Shown here in pieces: positions 7,114 through 15,235 of a DNA stretch of 64,000 bases. The notes beneath the pieces are model-generated. The model made no database searches, was not told the origin of the DNA, and saw only the letters and a list, made by a program, of their open reading frames with translations. The stretch comes from Chryseobacterium sp. ERMR1:04. Its GTDB lineage: Bacteria > Bacteroidota > Bacteroidia > Flavobacteriales > Weeksellaceae. The stretch covers positions 1,054,001 to 1,118,000 of the forward strand of contig NZ_LIRF01000008.1 in NCBI RefSeq assembly GCF_001297705.1, given 5' to 3'. The position numbers and the translations under genes are program-made. Position 1 is the first letter of the stretch; each line of letters opens with the position of its first letter.

Positions 7114-9264
7114 ATGGCAATTTTAGGACAGATTAGGAGTAAGCCTTGGCTTTTGATGGGAGTAATTGCACTAGCGCTTTTAGCGTTCTTGGTGAATCCC
7201 GATAGTATTGAGAAGGTTTTTGGTAAAAATCCTGATGTTTTAGGAAAAGTAAATGGTGAGAAAATTACTCGTGAAGAGTATAATGATCAGCTTTTCGTTC
7301 TACAACAGCAGGCTGAGCAGCAAAATCAACCGAAAAATGGTCTTGAAGAACAGGCTTGGCAGTTATTGGTGCAATCCAAACTGATTAAGCAGCAATTCGA
7401 GAAAATGGGGTTTGAAATGACGGAAGATTATTTCTGGAATCAGATCCAGTACGATCAAATGTTTGCTCAAAACAAACAGTTCTTTGACGAAAAAGGAAAC
7501 TTTAAGACTCAGGAGCTTAAAAAGCAAATCGAAGATTTAAAGAATACAAGTCCGGAAGGGTATAACCAATGGATCAAAACCAGAAAATCTGTTGAATACA
7601 GATTGATGGCGAGACAGGTATTTGCAAATGTTTCTACAGGTGTTACAACAGGTAAGAAAGAAGCAGAAGAATTAATGAGACAAAGAGATCAGTTAGCTGA
7701 TATCGATTTTGTGAAAGTTGATTACGCTGCTTATCTTCAAAAAACTAAAATAAACGTTAAGACGGAAGACTTAGCTAATTATATTAAACAGCACCCTGTG
7801 ATGTTTAAGGCTGAGGCAAGCAGAAATATCGGTATCGTATATTTCCCTTCTCAACCAAGTGCAGGTGATGATGCAGCAGCTCAGAAAGAGATTAATAAAT
7901 TATTCTCTGGAGGTACTGATGCAAGTGGAGGAAAAGAAAACTTCCAAAATACAACGAACGATTCTATGTTTGTAATGGCTAATTCTGATATGCCTTTTAA
8001 TAATCAGTATTTAAAGCCAGCACAATTACCACAGGCTGTACAAGCTCAAATTGCAACGGCAGCAGTGGGACAAACTTTTGGACCTTACAAAGAACAAAAC
8101 TTCTATGTAGTATCTAAATTAGTTGGTAAAAAAACTTCTGACTCTACATTGTCTAGACATATTCTTATTGCATTCAAAGGAAGTCCTGCGGGAGAGGGTG
8201 TTACAAGATCTAAAGAAGCAGCTAAGAAATTGGCAGATTCTATTGGGGCTATTGTAAAAGCTACTCCGGCTAGATTTACAGAATTCCTTAAGTTATCAAA
8301 TGATCCAAATTCTGCTGCTCAAGGTGGTAGCTTAGGATGGACGACTCCTGAAACTCCTTTCGTTCCTGAATTCTTAACGTATTTGGCGAACAATCCTAAA
8401 GGTGCTACAGGTGTTGTAGAAACTCAATTCGGATACCATATCATCAATATTGAAGATAAGAAATCTGGATCTATGGGATATAAAGTGGCTAACTTAGTAA
8501 AAGCAGTGAAGCCTTCTGATGCTACTGAAGCTGATACAGATAAGAAAGCAAGAAGATTTATCCAGCAGGTTCAAGGGAAATCTTTCAACGATTTCGTAAA
8601 TATTGCTAAAAAATCTAACTTCCAATTCTCAAACCCTAAATCTGCTAAGAGATTCGACGGTCAGTTACAAGGTTTAGGTACTGATAAAGATGGTGAGATC
8701 CTTTCTTGGGCTTTCGATAAGAAAAGAGAAAAAGGAGATACAGAATTCTTTACTGTAGAAGGAACAGGAGATAAAATTGTAGTTTACCTAAACGGAAAAC
8801 AAGAGAAAGGTCTTGCAGATCCTGAATCTGTAAGAGATCAAATTGAAACAATTGTTAAAAATAAATTAGCAGCAAAACAAATTTCTGATAAAATTGCAGC
8901 TGCTAAAGCAACGAGCTTAGATCAGATTGCTGCATTATTTACAACAACAAAACAATCTGCACAGGTTAATTTATTAAACCCATCAGTGGCAGGTTCAATG
9001 GAGCCTAAAGTAGCTGGTGCTGCATTTGGTGTTGCAAAAGGGAAGTTATCTAATCCGGTTGAAGGTGGAACAGGAGTTTATGTTTTAATTAAAAAGAACG
9101 AAACAACTAACAAGCAGCCTGGAGACCTTAAGCAGTTCACAGAGTCTGTTACTCAGAGAAACTCAGGAATGTTCGGTCAGGCTTGGTTGAAGAGCTTACA
9201 AGACAATTCTGATATCGATGATTACAGAATCGAGATCTGGAATAAAGTAGGATCTCAAAAATAA
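7114..9264 (+). CDS. Membrane-anchored peptidylprolyl isomerase (PpiD/SurA-like foldase)
   Basis: A 716-residue envelope chaperone. Residues 1-30 hold one N-terminal membrane anchor (PWLLMGVIALALLAFLV) with a short cytoplasmic start, so the bulk faces the periplasm. A SurA_N-like chaperone region follows (GKVNGEKITREEYNDQLFVL, then WQLLVQSKLIKQQFEKMGF). A parvulin PpiC domain lies at about residues 345-450, with SRHILIAFKG, AAQGGSLGWTTP and VVETQFGYHIINIEDK. A long C-terminal extension then repeats chaperone-like helices. This matches the PpiD-like architecture common in Bacteroidetes, where it helps outer-membrane and secreted proteins fold. It is monocistronic, with a promoter-like sequence upstream and a strong terminator after it. 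The nearby lon is a separate quality-control gene. Confidence 0.9.
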   Translation: MAILGQIRSKPWLLMGVIALALLAFLVNPDSIEKVFGKNPDVLGKVNGEKITREEYNDQLFVLQQQAEQQNQPKNGLEEQAWQLLVQSKLIKQQFEKMGFEMTEDYFWNQIQYDQMFAQNKQFFDEKGNFKTQELKKQIEDLKNTSPEGYNQWIKTRKSVEYRLMARQVFANVSTGVTTGKKEAEELMRQRDQLADIDFVKVDYAAYLQKTKINVKTEDLANYIKQHPVMFKAEASRNIGIVYFPSQPSAGDDAAAQKEINKLFSGGTDASGGKENFQNTTNDSMFVMANSDMPFNNQYLKPAQLPQAVQAQIATAAVGQTFGPYKEQNFYVVSKLVGKKTSDSTLSRHILIAFKGSPAGEGVTRSKEAAKKLADSIGAIVKATPARFTEFLKLSNDPNSAAQGGSLGWTTPETPFVPEFLTYLANNPKGATGVVETQFGYHIINIEDKKSGSMGYKVANLVKAVKPSDATEADTDKKARRFIQQVQGKSFNDFVNIAKKSNFQFSNPKSAKRFDGQLQGLGTDKDGEILSWAFDKKREKGDTEFFTVEGTGDKIVVYLNGKQEKGLADPESVRDQIETIVKNKLAAKQISDKIAAAKATSLDQIAALFTTTKQSAQVNLLNPSVAGSMEPKVAGAAFGVAKGKLSNPVEGGTGVYVLIKKNETTNKQPGDLKQFTESVTQRNSGMFGQAWLKSLQDNSDIDDYRIEIWNKVGSQK

Positions 9265-9290
9265 TTAAGAGATTTAATTTCATTATATCA

Positions 9291-9320
9291 ATGCGGCAAA
9301 GTTTTTTGCCGCATTTTTTG
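9291..9320 (+). terminator. Intrinsic terminator after the isomerase gene
   Basis: A perfect 10-base stem, ATGCGGCAAA (9291-9300) with TTTGCCGCAT (9305-9314), a 4-base loop, then TTTTTG. Confidence 0.85.
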
Positions 9321-9377
9321 TATTTGGTACAGAGTAATAAGCAGAGTAATAAAAGGAAACATTAATTTAAAATGTAT

Positions 9378-9385
9378 TATATTTG
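9378..9385 (+). promoter_or_regulatory. Candidate -7 box of the mlaD-like gene
   Basis: TATATTTG is a perfect TAnnTTTG box, 22 bases before the GTG start. No good TTTG was seen at the right distance upstream. Confidence 0.3.
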
Positions 9386-9406
9386 CTTATTAGAAAAAAT
9401 TAGCAA

Positions 9407-10357
9407 GTGAAGTTCAGTAAAGAATTAAAAGCTGGTATAATAGCAATTTTAGCCATTATTGGTTTCGTGTTGTTGTTCCAATTTATGAAAGGCAGAAGTC
9501 TTTTTACTACCGATAATATATTTTACGCAAAATATGATAATGTTGAAGGATTATCTCAATCTTCTCCTGTTTCAATCAATGGATTGAAAGTAGGACAGGT
9601 TGATAAAATCATTCCGGAAAGATCAAAGGATGGAAAGATCCATTTTGTGGTGAAAGTAACGGTTGATAATAATTTTGAGTTTTCAAAACAGTCAACTCTT
9701 GAAATTTTTGAACCAGGCATTATGTCCGGTAAAGAAATGAGAGTAAATCTTACCTATGGTGGGGCGACTGCAAAAGATGGAGATACATTACAAAGTGCTT
9801 TCAAGTTAGGTACTTTAGGTAGCCTTTCTGCTCAGGTAGGTCCGGTTAAAGATCAGTTACAGTCTGTTTTGTATCGTGTTGATTCTTTAATGGCCAATGC
9901 CAACCAAGTTGTGAATGCGCAAAACAGAGAAGAGATCAAAGCGTTGCTTGCGAATCTTAACAAAACTGTAGGTGCCTTACAGACTACTGCAGGAAATGTA
10001 AGTACTCTAGTGGGACACAATGACCCGAAACTTCAAAAAGTATTGGATGATGCAAGCATAACCATGCAGACAGGTAAAGTTACTTTAGATAAATACGGAA
10101 ACTTAGCAGAAAGCATCGATACTAAAAAATTAAATGCGACTATCGCCAATTTAGATGCTACAGTAGGCAAACTAAATCAAGTGATTGGAGGTATTGATAA
10201 CGGACAAGGAAGTTTAGGGAAATTGATGAAAGATGAGCAGCTTTATAACAATCTGAATTCAGCATCTACCAACTTGAACTCATTGATCGAAGACATGAAA
10301 GCCAATCCGAAAAGATATATCAACTTCTCGGTTTTCGGAAAGAATAATAAAGACTAA
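9407..10357 (+). CDS. MlaD family (MCE domain) protein
   Basis: A 316-residue protein with one N-terminal membrane anchor (AGIIAILAIIGFVLLFQFM). An MCE domain follows at about residues 35-120 (YAKYDNVEGLSQSSPVSING, LKVGQVDKI, STLEIFEPGIMSGKEMRVNL). The C-terminal half is a helical region rich in Asn, Asp and Lys with repeated LNxTV/LNQV patterns, as in needle-like MCE proteins. MCE proteins carry phospholipids between the membranes with an MlaFE-type ABC transporter, which is not encoded here. The start is GTG at 9407; no better ATG exists near the anchor. The next gene begins 8 bases after the stop, so the two are probably co-transcribed. Confidence 0.85.
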   Translation: MKFSKELKAGIIAILAIIGFVLLFQFMKGRSLFTTDNIFYAKYDNVEGLSQSSPVSINGLKVGQVDKIIPERSKDGKIHFVVKVTVDNNFEFSKQSTLEIFEPGIMSGKEMRVNLTYGGATAKDGDTLQSAFKLGTLGSLSAQVGPVKDQLQSVLYRVDSLMANANQVVNAQNREEIKALLANLNKTVGALQTTAGNVSTLVGHNDPKLQKVLDDASITMQTGKVTLDKYGNLAESIDTKKLNATIANLDATVGKLNQVIGGIDNGQGSLGKLMKDEQLYNNLNSASTNLNSLIEDMKANPKRYINFSVFGKNNKD

Positions 10358-10365
10358 TATACCTT

Positions 10366-11700
10366 ATGCAATATATCGATAATATTATTTTTCTAATTTT
10401 ATTAGTTGCTGGTTTTGGCCTGTTTGCAAAAAGTCTGCAAAAGATATATAGAAATATCAAATTAGGAAGAGAAATCAACCGCAGTGATAATAAATCTGAA
10501 CGTTGGGGAACCATGGCACGAGTTGCGATGGGACAGAGTAAAATGACAGCGCGCCCTGTTGCTGGAGTTTTACACCTTTTTGTATACGTTGGGTTTGTTA
10601 TTATTAATATAGAACTTGTAGAGATCATTGTTGATGGGATTTTTGGAACACACCGATTCCTTTCGTCAATTTTTGGACATACTTTTTATAATTTCTTTAC
10701 CGCAACATTAGAGGTTTTAGCCCTTTTGGTTGTGATTGGAGTTGTATTATTCTTCATTCGTAGAAATTTTTATGGGGTTAAGAGATTAACCATGAAAGAA
10801 CTTTTCGGATGGCCAAAGGATGATGCCAACTGGATTCTTATTATTGAATTTGCTTTAATGATGGCATTCTTTAAAATGAACGCTGCAGATTCTATTTTGC
10901 AAATGAGAGGTGTTTTTCCAGCGCATGGAAGTTTCCCGATCAGTGAAATGATTTTTGTTCCATTTTTAGAAATTTTCAGTTTCGATAACGGATTCTTGAT
11001 GTTTACTGAGAAAGCGGCTTGGTGGTTCCACTTTGTGGGAATCCTTTTCTTCATGAACTATCTTTACTATTCAAAACATTTACACATAATTTTAGCATTT
11101 CCAAGTACTTGGTTTGCCAACTTAGATAAGAAAGGAAAATTCAACAATTTAGAATCTGTTACTAAAGAAATTAAATTGATGATGGATCCTAATGCAGATC
11201 CTTACGCTGCTCCGGCAGAAGGTTCGGAAGCTGATGTTCCGTCTAAATTTGGCGCTGAAGATATTTTTGATCTTAACCAAGTTCAATTACTAAATGCTTA
11301 TTCTTGTACAGAATGTGGAAGATGTACTTCTGTTTGCCCTGCGAATATTACAGGTAAAAAACTATCTCCAAGATTGATCTTGATGAAAACAAGAGACAGA
11401 TTGGAAGAAGTAGGTAGAAATATTGACAAAAACGGTTCTTTCGTTGATGATGGTAAAAAGCTGTTGAATGATTATGTTACCAAAGAAGAACTTTGGGCAT
11501 GTACTACTTGTAACGCTTGTACAGAAGCTTGTCCTATATTATTAGATCCGCTTTCTATCATTTTCGAAATGAGAAGATTCTTGGTAATGGAACAGTCTGC
11601 TGCTCCTCAGGAATTGAATCTTATGATGACGAATGTAGAGAATAATGCTGCTCCTTGGCAGTATAATCAGGCAGATCGTTTGAATTGGGCGAATGATTAA
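10366..11700 (+). CDS. Membrane (Fe-S)-binding protein, HdrD/GlpC-like electron carrier
   Basis: A 444-residue inner-membrane protein. The first 235 residues hold about five membrane segments of a NarI/HdrE-like cytochrome-type domain (MQYIDNIIFLILLVAGFGLF, HLFVYVGFVIINIELVEII, EVLALLVVIGVVLFFI). A soluble domain follows with two 4Fe-4S motifs: CTECGRCTSVCP and CTTCNACTEACP. The architecture is that of heterodisulfide-reductase-like quinone-linked oxidoreductases. The partner CCG-domain subunit is probably the gene at 12735, two genes downstream. Together they could pass electrons between the quinone pool and an unidentified donor such as lactate, glycolate or acyl-CoA; the substrate cannot be told. 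It lies 8 bases after the mlaD-like gene. Confidence 0.85.
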   Translation: MQYIDNIIFLILLVAGFGLFAKSLQKIYRNIKLGREINRSDNKSERWGTMARVAMGQSKMTARPVAGVLHLFVYVGFVIINIELVEIIVDGIFGTHRFLSSIFGHTFYNFFTATLEVLALLVVIGVVLFFIRRNFYGVKRLTMKELFGWPKDDANWILIIEFALMMAFFKMNAADSILQMRGVFPAHGSFPISEMIFVPFLEIFSFDNGFLMFTEKAAWWFHFVGILFFMNYLYYSKHLHIILAFPSTWFANLDKKGKFNNLESVTKEIKLMMDPNADPYAAPAEGSEADVPSKFGAEDIFDLNQVQLLNAYSCTECGRCTSVCPANITGKKLSPRLILMKTRDRLEEVGRNIDKNGSFVDDGKKLLNDYVTKEELWACTTCNACTEACPILLDPLSIIFEMRRFLVMEQSAAPQELNLMMTNVENNAAPWQYNQADRLNWAND

Positions 11701-11711
11701 TGTGATCAGGG

Positions 11712-12128
11712 ATGCAAAAAGTGGTCAACTTTATTGAGAGAAATGAACTGGAAATTAGATTGTCTTTTTATCTGATAGTTGTTAATATCATTTGGATGCC
11801 TTTTATAGTTTATCTATTTTCTCAAAGTAATTTTTCTGATCATGTAGGTAATTATTTTTTATGGATTCCGTCAATATTTTTTGTCATTTATATCATCGTA
11901 AAGAAAGTTAAGTCTTCAGAATTTTTATTGTTTCCACCCATTAGATTTATCTGTTTTTATTTTTTATTTCAGGCTTTATTATTTGATGCATCATTTTCAA
12001 TAAATAATGCCATTTTAAATCGTCAGAAATATGATAATTTAGATGAATTTATTACCGAAACCAATGACGAAGAAATAGAAGAAAAAGAAACACTTGTTGA
12101 AAGGATTTATAAAAAGATATTTAAATGA
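11712..12128 (+). CDS. Hypothetical small membrane protein
   Basis: 138 residues, not recognised as a known family. There are about three hydrophobic stretches: EIRLSFYLIVVNIIWMPFIV, NYFLWIPSIFFVIYIIV and FICFYFLFQALLFDASF. The acidic cytoplasmic-looking tail has ETNDEEIEEKETLVERI. It starts 11 bases after the iron-sulfur protein and overlaps the next gene by ATGA, so it belongs to the same transcript. The position between two iron-sulfur subunits suggests only co-regulation. Confidence 0.6.
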   Translation: MQKVVNFIERNELEIRLSFYLIVVNIIWMPFIVYLFSQSNFSDHVGNYFLWIPSIFFVIYIIVKKVKSSEFLLFPPIRFICFYFLFQALLFDASFSINNAILNRQKYDNLDEFITETNDEEIEEKETLVERIYKKIFK

Positions 12129-12745
12129 AAAAAATATTCTTCATAGTACTCCTGTTAATTTCTGGTTTTGTGTTGGCTCAGTCAGCAGAACAGAAAAAGA
12201 TTTTAGCTGATACGCAGTCTTTTTTAGACTTATTTCAGAAAAAAGATTATGAGGGAATTATCAATATGACTCATCCAGCGGTGGTAGAAAAGTTTGATAA
12301 ACAAACGATGATCGCCGGATTTAAAAATGTTCTTGAAGGAAATGAGGCCTATAAAATAGAACTTAAAAATGCGGATAAGAACGCAATCAATGTTTCGGAT
12401 ATTTTTAAAACTAAAGAAACAGAATATGCATTTGCCACTTATCCAATTACAATGATTGTAACTTTCATGAATGAAAAACTAGACGAAGCCAAACAAGAAG
12501 CGGTGAAGTCTGTTATGAAGTCAAAAGGGATGAATCCTAAATTTTTAAACGATAATACTTTGGAAATGGCGAAGCAAAGTATGGTAATTGCCTTGAAGGA
12601 TAAGTCTACCGGTAACGAGTGGAAGTATTTGAACTATGATGAGTCTAATATGATGCTTCTTTTCGTGGTTCCAGTAGATGCAATGGCAAAAGCAAAAGAA
12701 TACTATGCCAATTTTTTAAATAAACAAAAAGAAAATGCAAATTAA
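12125..12745 (+). CDS. Hypothetical exported protein
   Basis: 206 residues with a clear Sec signal peptide (KKIFFIVLLLISGFVLAQ, cleavage expected after Ala-Gln around residue 19). The mature part starts EQKKILADTQSFLDLFQKKD and has the look of a small periplasmic alpha/beta protein; the helix-strand start resembles NTF2-like folds, but this is weak. It overlaps the gene before (ATGA) and the gene after by 11 bases, so it is translationally coupled inside the iron-sulfur operon. No function is proposed. Confidence 0.65.
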   Translation: MKKIFFIVLLLISGFVLAQSAEQKKILADTQSFLDLFQKKDYEGIINMTHPAVVEKFDKQTMIAGFKNVLEGNEAYKIELKNADKNAINVSDIFKTKETEYAFATYPITMIVTFMNEKLDEAKQEAVKSVMKSKGMNPKFLNDNTLEMAKQSMVIALKDKSTGNEWKYLNYDESNMMLLFVVPVDAMAKAKEYYANFLNKQKENAN

Positions 12746-13514
12746 AACAATGGCAGAATATGCTGCCGAAGGAAAATCACCGGAAGTTTTGTTTTGGGTT
12801 GGCTGTGCGGGAAGTTTTGATGACCGTGCAAAAAAAATAACGAAAGCATTTTGCAAAATACTAAATAAAATAGGCGTTGAATTTGCTGTTCTCGGACAGG
12901 AAGAAAGCTGTACTGGAGATCCTGCAAAAAGAGCAGGAAACGAATTTGTGTTCCAGATGATGGCCTTAACGAATATTGAAGTTCTGAATGCTTACGATGT
13001 AAAAAAAATAGTAACGGCTTGTCCGCACTGTTTCAATACGCTTAAAAATGAGTATCCGAGCTTAGGAGGTAATTTCGAAGTAATACACCATACCCAATTC
13101 CTTAGAAAGTTAATGGAAGAAGGTAGGTTGAAAATTGAAGGCGGTGCTTTCAAGGGTAAAAAAATTACTTTCCATGATCCGTGTTATTTAGGAAGAGCAA
13201 ATGATGAATATGAAGCACCAAGAATGTTGCTTGAAAAATTAGATGCTGAGCTTGTAGAAATGAAGCGTTGTAAGACCAATGGTCTTTGTTGTGGAGCTGG
13301 AGGTGCACAGATGTTTAAAGAGCCTGAAAAGGGGAATAAAGACATCAATATAGAAAGAACAGAGGAAGCTTTATCTTTCGAACCTAAAGTAATTGCTACA
13401 GGTTGTCCATTTTGTAATACAATGATGACCGATGGGGTGAAGCATTTTAATAAAAATGAAGAAGTTGTTGTTAAAGATATTGTAGAGCTTTTGGCTGAAG
13501 CCGAAGATTTGTAG
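12735..13514 (+). CDS. (Fe-S)-binding CCG-domain protein, HdrB/LutA/GlpC-like subunit
   Basis: 259 residues with two cysteine-rich CCG domains that in this family hold an unusual iron-sulfur cluster. Visible motifs are VLFWVGCAGSFDDR, SCTGDPAKR, TACPHCFNTLKNEYP in the first half and HDPCYLGR, TNGLCCGAGGAQMF, CPFCNTMMTDG in the second. It is soluble, so it likely docks on the membrane partner encoded at 10366 to form a two-part quinone-linked reductase or dehydrogenase module. The start at 12735 lies inside the previous gene; a second Met at 12750 (MAEYAAEGKSPE) is possible. A hairpin terminator follows at 13545. Confidence 0.85.
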   Translation: MQIKTMAEYAAEGKSPEVLFWVGCAGSFDDRAKKITKAFCKILNKIGVEFAVLGQEESCTGDPAKRAGNEFVFQMMALTNIEVLNAYDVKKIVTACPHCFNTLKNEYPSLGGNFEVIHHTQFLRKLMEEGRLKIEGGAFKGKKITFHDPCYLGRANDEYEAPRMLLEKLDAELVEMKRCKTNGLCCGAGGAQMFKEPEKGNKDINIERTEEALSFEPKVIATGCPFCNTMMTDGVKHFNKNEEVVVKDIVELLAEAEDL

Positions 13515-13544
13515 ACTATTGCAACTTTAAAATATAATAATAAG

Positions 13545-13570
13545 ACTCAAGATATTCTTGAGTTTTGTTA
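13545..13570 (+). terminator. Hairpin terminator after the iron-sulfur operon
   Basis: A 7-base stem, ACTCAAG (13545-13551) with CTTGAGT (13557-13563), a 5-base loop, then TTTGTTATTT. It is moderately strong. Confidence 0.6.
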
Positions 13571-13624
13571 TTTAAAAAATATGTTAATTATAATTCTTAA
13601 TTTTATACTTTAAAATTACCAGAA

Positions 13625-14113
13625 ATGAAGATTGAAGAATCAAGTATCGTAGAAGCTAACGACTATAGAGTTATTATATATCCGGCATCAAGACCTTTTA
13701 CAACGAAGGAAGCAAAAACCATTACTGAAAAACTATATGATTTTTTGGCCAATTGGGCTGCACACGGAAAACCGCTTTCCTCTTCTTTTAAAATCGAAAA
13801 AAATCAGTTTATTGTGGTTTGTGTAGATGAAGAGAAAGAAATGGCTTCAGGATGTAGTATTGATGCATTAGGAAAGATCATGAGAGAGATTGATGAAGAA
13901 TACCAATTAGGATTATTCGACAGAATGAAAGCGAGCTTTGTAGAGAATGGAGAGATTAAAACGTTGAAACTTATTGATTTTAAAACAAAATTGAGAAACG
14001 GAGAGTTATCAAGAGACATTGAGGTTTTTGACTTTTCAAAAAACACCTATCTAGATTTCTTAGGACACTTTCTTTTACCAATCGATAAAAGCTGGGCGGC
14101 TTCTATAAAATAA
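13625..14113 (+). CDS. Conserved flavobacterial protein of unknown function (often mislabelled ABC transporter ATPase)
   Basis: 162 residues: MKIEESSIVEANDYRVIIYP, then PFTTKEAKTITEKLYDFLANW and FLGHFLLPIDKSWAASIK. Related flavobacterial proteins are commonly labelled ABC transporter ATPase. However, no Walker A (GxxxxGKS/T), Walker B or LSGGQ signature is present, so the label is not supported. The sequence is soluble, without a signal peptide. It is separated from the next gene by only 6 bases, so it may be co-transcribed with the glycan-like locus. Confidence 0.7.
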   Translation: MKIEESSIVEANDYRVIIYPASRPFTTKEAKTITEKLYDFLANWAAHGKPLSSSFKIEKNQFIVVCVDEEKEMASGCSIDALGKIMREIDEEYQLGLFDRMKASFVENGEIKTLKLIDFKTKLRNGELSRDIEVFDFSKNTYLDFLGHFLLPIDKSWAASIK

Positions 14114-14119
14114 TTTCTC

Positions 14120-15235
14120 TTGAAAATACTTTTTATTTCCTCATGGTTCCCCAACAAACTGGAGCCTACTAACGGCAATTTTGTGCAGCGTCATGCGGAA
14201 GCAGCGGCATTATTTCATGATGTTGAAATATTGCATGCAATTGGAGATATCAACCAAAAAGGAAAGTTTATTTTTGACGACAACATAATAAATGGGATTA
14301 GAACGCTTGTTGTTTATTATAAAAATACGAGTAACCCTATTCTCAACTTTATAAGAAGAATAAAGGCCTATAAAGAAGGTTTTCAGAGAATGCAAAAACC
14401 GGACTTGGTTCACGCAAATGTTCTTCATAATAATATGCTTTTTGCGGTGTATCTGAAGAAGAAATATAGAATTCCTTTTATTGTTACAGAACATTGGACA
14501 GCCTTAAGAAGTAAAAATTATAATATCACATCCTCTAAAATTAAAAGGATAGCGAAATATATTGGAAATCAAGCATCAGTAATCTGCCCGGTAAGCGAAG
14601 ATCTAAAAAAAGGAATAGAAAATATAGGTGTTAAAAAACCGATGACTGTAATACCGAATGTAGTAGATACACATCTTTTTTTACCCAGATTAACAGAGAA
14701 TACCACTTTTAATTTTATTCACATCTCTAGCTTAATTCCTAGAAAAAATGCTGATAAAATATTGAAGGTAGCCATTAAACTTTTGAATAAGGGGTATAAT
14801 TTTACCTTACAAATAGGAGGGGATGGTGATTTCTCAGAATTAAAAAATAGTGTAGAGAAAGAAAATTTACAAAATAATATTGAGGTGTTTGGTATGCAAA
14901 CTTTGACGCAAGTATCTCAAAGAATGCATAATGCAGACTGTTTTATACTTTTTAGTGATGATGAAAACCAACCATGTGTAATCGCAGAATCATTTGCTAG
15001 TGGTATACATGTAATTTCAACAAATGTGGGTGGTATTTCTGAGTTTTTCCCTGAAAATAGCGGAATACTTTTGGATCATGCAGATGAAAATCTATTGGAA
15101 AATGCGATGATAAAGATGCTGTCAGACCATAATTCTTTTTGCAGAAAAGATATATTGGTAGAGTATGCCGAGAAAACTTTTTCACAAGATACTATTGGTA
15201 AACAATTTACTGAAATTTATCATAAAGTAATATAA
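14120..15235 (+). CDS. Glycosyltransferase family 4 protein
   Basis: 371 residues of GT-B fold. The N-terminal domain begins KILFISSWFPNKLEPTNGNF, with the family pattern WFPN...NGNFVQRHAEA. The C-terminal domain has FNFIHISSLIPRKNADKILK, IGGDGDF and the nucleotide-sugar motif with EX7E-like spacing (IAESFASGIHVISTNVGGIS). It would transfer a sugar to a lipid-linked or surface glycan at the inner membrane. The start is a TTG at 14120, six bases after the previous stop; no ATG fits the conserved start. It overlaps the asparagine-synthase-like gene by one base (TAATG), so translation is coupled. Confidence 0.88.
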   Translation: MKILFISSWFPNKLEPTNGNFVQRHAEAAALFHDVEILHAIGDINQKGKFIFDDNIINGIRTLVVYYKNTSNPILNFIRRIKAYKEGFQRMQKPDLVHANVLHNNMLFAVYLKKKYRIPFIVTEHWTALRSKNYNITSSKIKRIAKYIGNQASVICPVSEDLKKGIENIGVKKPMTVIPNVVDTHLFLPRLTENTTFNFIHISSLIPRKNADKILKVAIKLLNKGYNFTLQIGGDGDFSELKNSVEKENLQNNIEVFGMQTLTQVSQRMHNADCFILFSDDENQPCVIAESFASGIHVISTNVGGISEFFPENSGILLDHADENLLENAMIKMLSDHNSFCRKDILVEYAEKTFSQDTIGKQFTEIYHKVI

